In this document: positions 6,830-6,905 of the stretch, piece after piece
How the letters are laid out: each line of letters begins with the position of its first letter
Numbering within the stretch: the stretch's first letter is position 1
Source of the DNA: Chloroflexota bacterium
Lineage (GTDB): Bacteria; Chloroflexota; Limnocylindria; Limnocylindrales; CSP1-4
Assembly: GCA_021777365.1 (NCBI GenBank)
Contig: JAJYDP010000266.1
Location: forward strand, 1 to 6,905
Reading direction: 5' to 3'
DNA: 6,905 nucleotides
Translations under genes and position numbers: made by a program
Notes under the pieces: model-generated
Seen by the model: the letters and a program-made list of their open reading frames with translations, nothing else
Told to the model about the DNA's origin: nothing
Database searches by the model: none

Positions 6830-6905
6830 ATGCCGCGCATCCCGCTTCGCCATCGCCTGCGCAACGCCGATGCTCCGGCACTGTTCGAGTCGTTCTTCGT
6901 GGCGG
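6830..6905 (+). CDS. Start of an unidentified gene, cut by window edge
   Basis: An ATG at 6830-6832 opens a frame that stays open to the window end, giving 25 residues that start MPRIPLRHRLRN and continue through DAPALFESFFVA. The frame has an upstream stop at 6743-6745, so this ATG is the likely start. The basic N-terminus followed by the hydrophobic, aromatic FESFFVA would suit an integral membrane protein with its first helix just beginning, but too little is visible to name a family. It is divergent from the exported-protein gene and shares its spacer. The evidence is the absence of stops, the GC-rich codon pattern and the sensible position, so the call is moderate. Confidence 0.5.
   Translation, partial: MPRIPLRHRLRNADAPALFESFFVA

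Noticed and set aside
6613..6864. An 83-residue minus-strand frame covering the divergent spacer
   Set aside because: Its composition is Arg/Gly/Pro-rich with no motif, it overlaps the candidate promoter region and the start of the plus-strand gene, and it looks like a chance frame.

Overview
This is a high-GC bacterial chromosome fragment. Codon use is strongly GC-rich at third positions, GTG starts are frequent, and the gene types fit a soil actinobacterium. A deep lineage such as Thermoleophilia is plausible, but no marker gene fixes this. Three genes lie on the minus strand and the first codons of a fourth run off the right edge on the plus strand. No tRNA, rRNA, CRISPR array, insertion sequence or phage gene was seen.

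Layout from left to right: (1) 1-732, minus, an aldo/keto reductase missing its C-terminus at the window edge, with all four catalytic residues visible and a strong Shine-Dalgarno site. (2) 895-4926, minus, a very large signalling protein of about 1343 residues: zinc ribbon, class III nucleotide cyclase, zinc ribbon, class III cyclase, STAND-type ATPase, TPR-like helical region. (3) A 118-base gap with a perfect 12-bp GC-rich hairpin and a second weaker one. (4) 5045-6511, minus, an exported protein with a Sec signal peptide, an Ig-like middle domain and eight cysteines. (5) A 318-base divergent spacer with candidate promoters. (6) 6830 to the edge, plus, the start of an unidentified gene.

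The most interesting object is the cyclase-ATPase. Its first 450 residues are two copies of a 210-residue zinc ribbon plus cyclase unit that align without gaps at an offset of exactly 232 residues. The second copy keeps the transition-state Asn and Arg; the first has Gln and Lys there, while both keep the metal-binding Asp pair. If the two domains pair with each other, this predicts one competent and one degenerate site. That layout, and the order C1-C2-NTPase-TPR, resembles mammalian soluble adenylyl cyclase.

The minus-strand genes could be read in the order exported protein, cyclase-ATPase, reductase. The hairpin after the exported protein argues that it is at least partly separated from the cyclase. 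Nothing in the sequence ties the three proteins to one pathway, and I see no clear evidence of a defence or mobile system.
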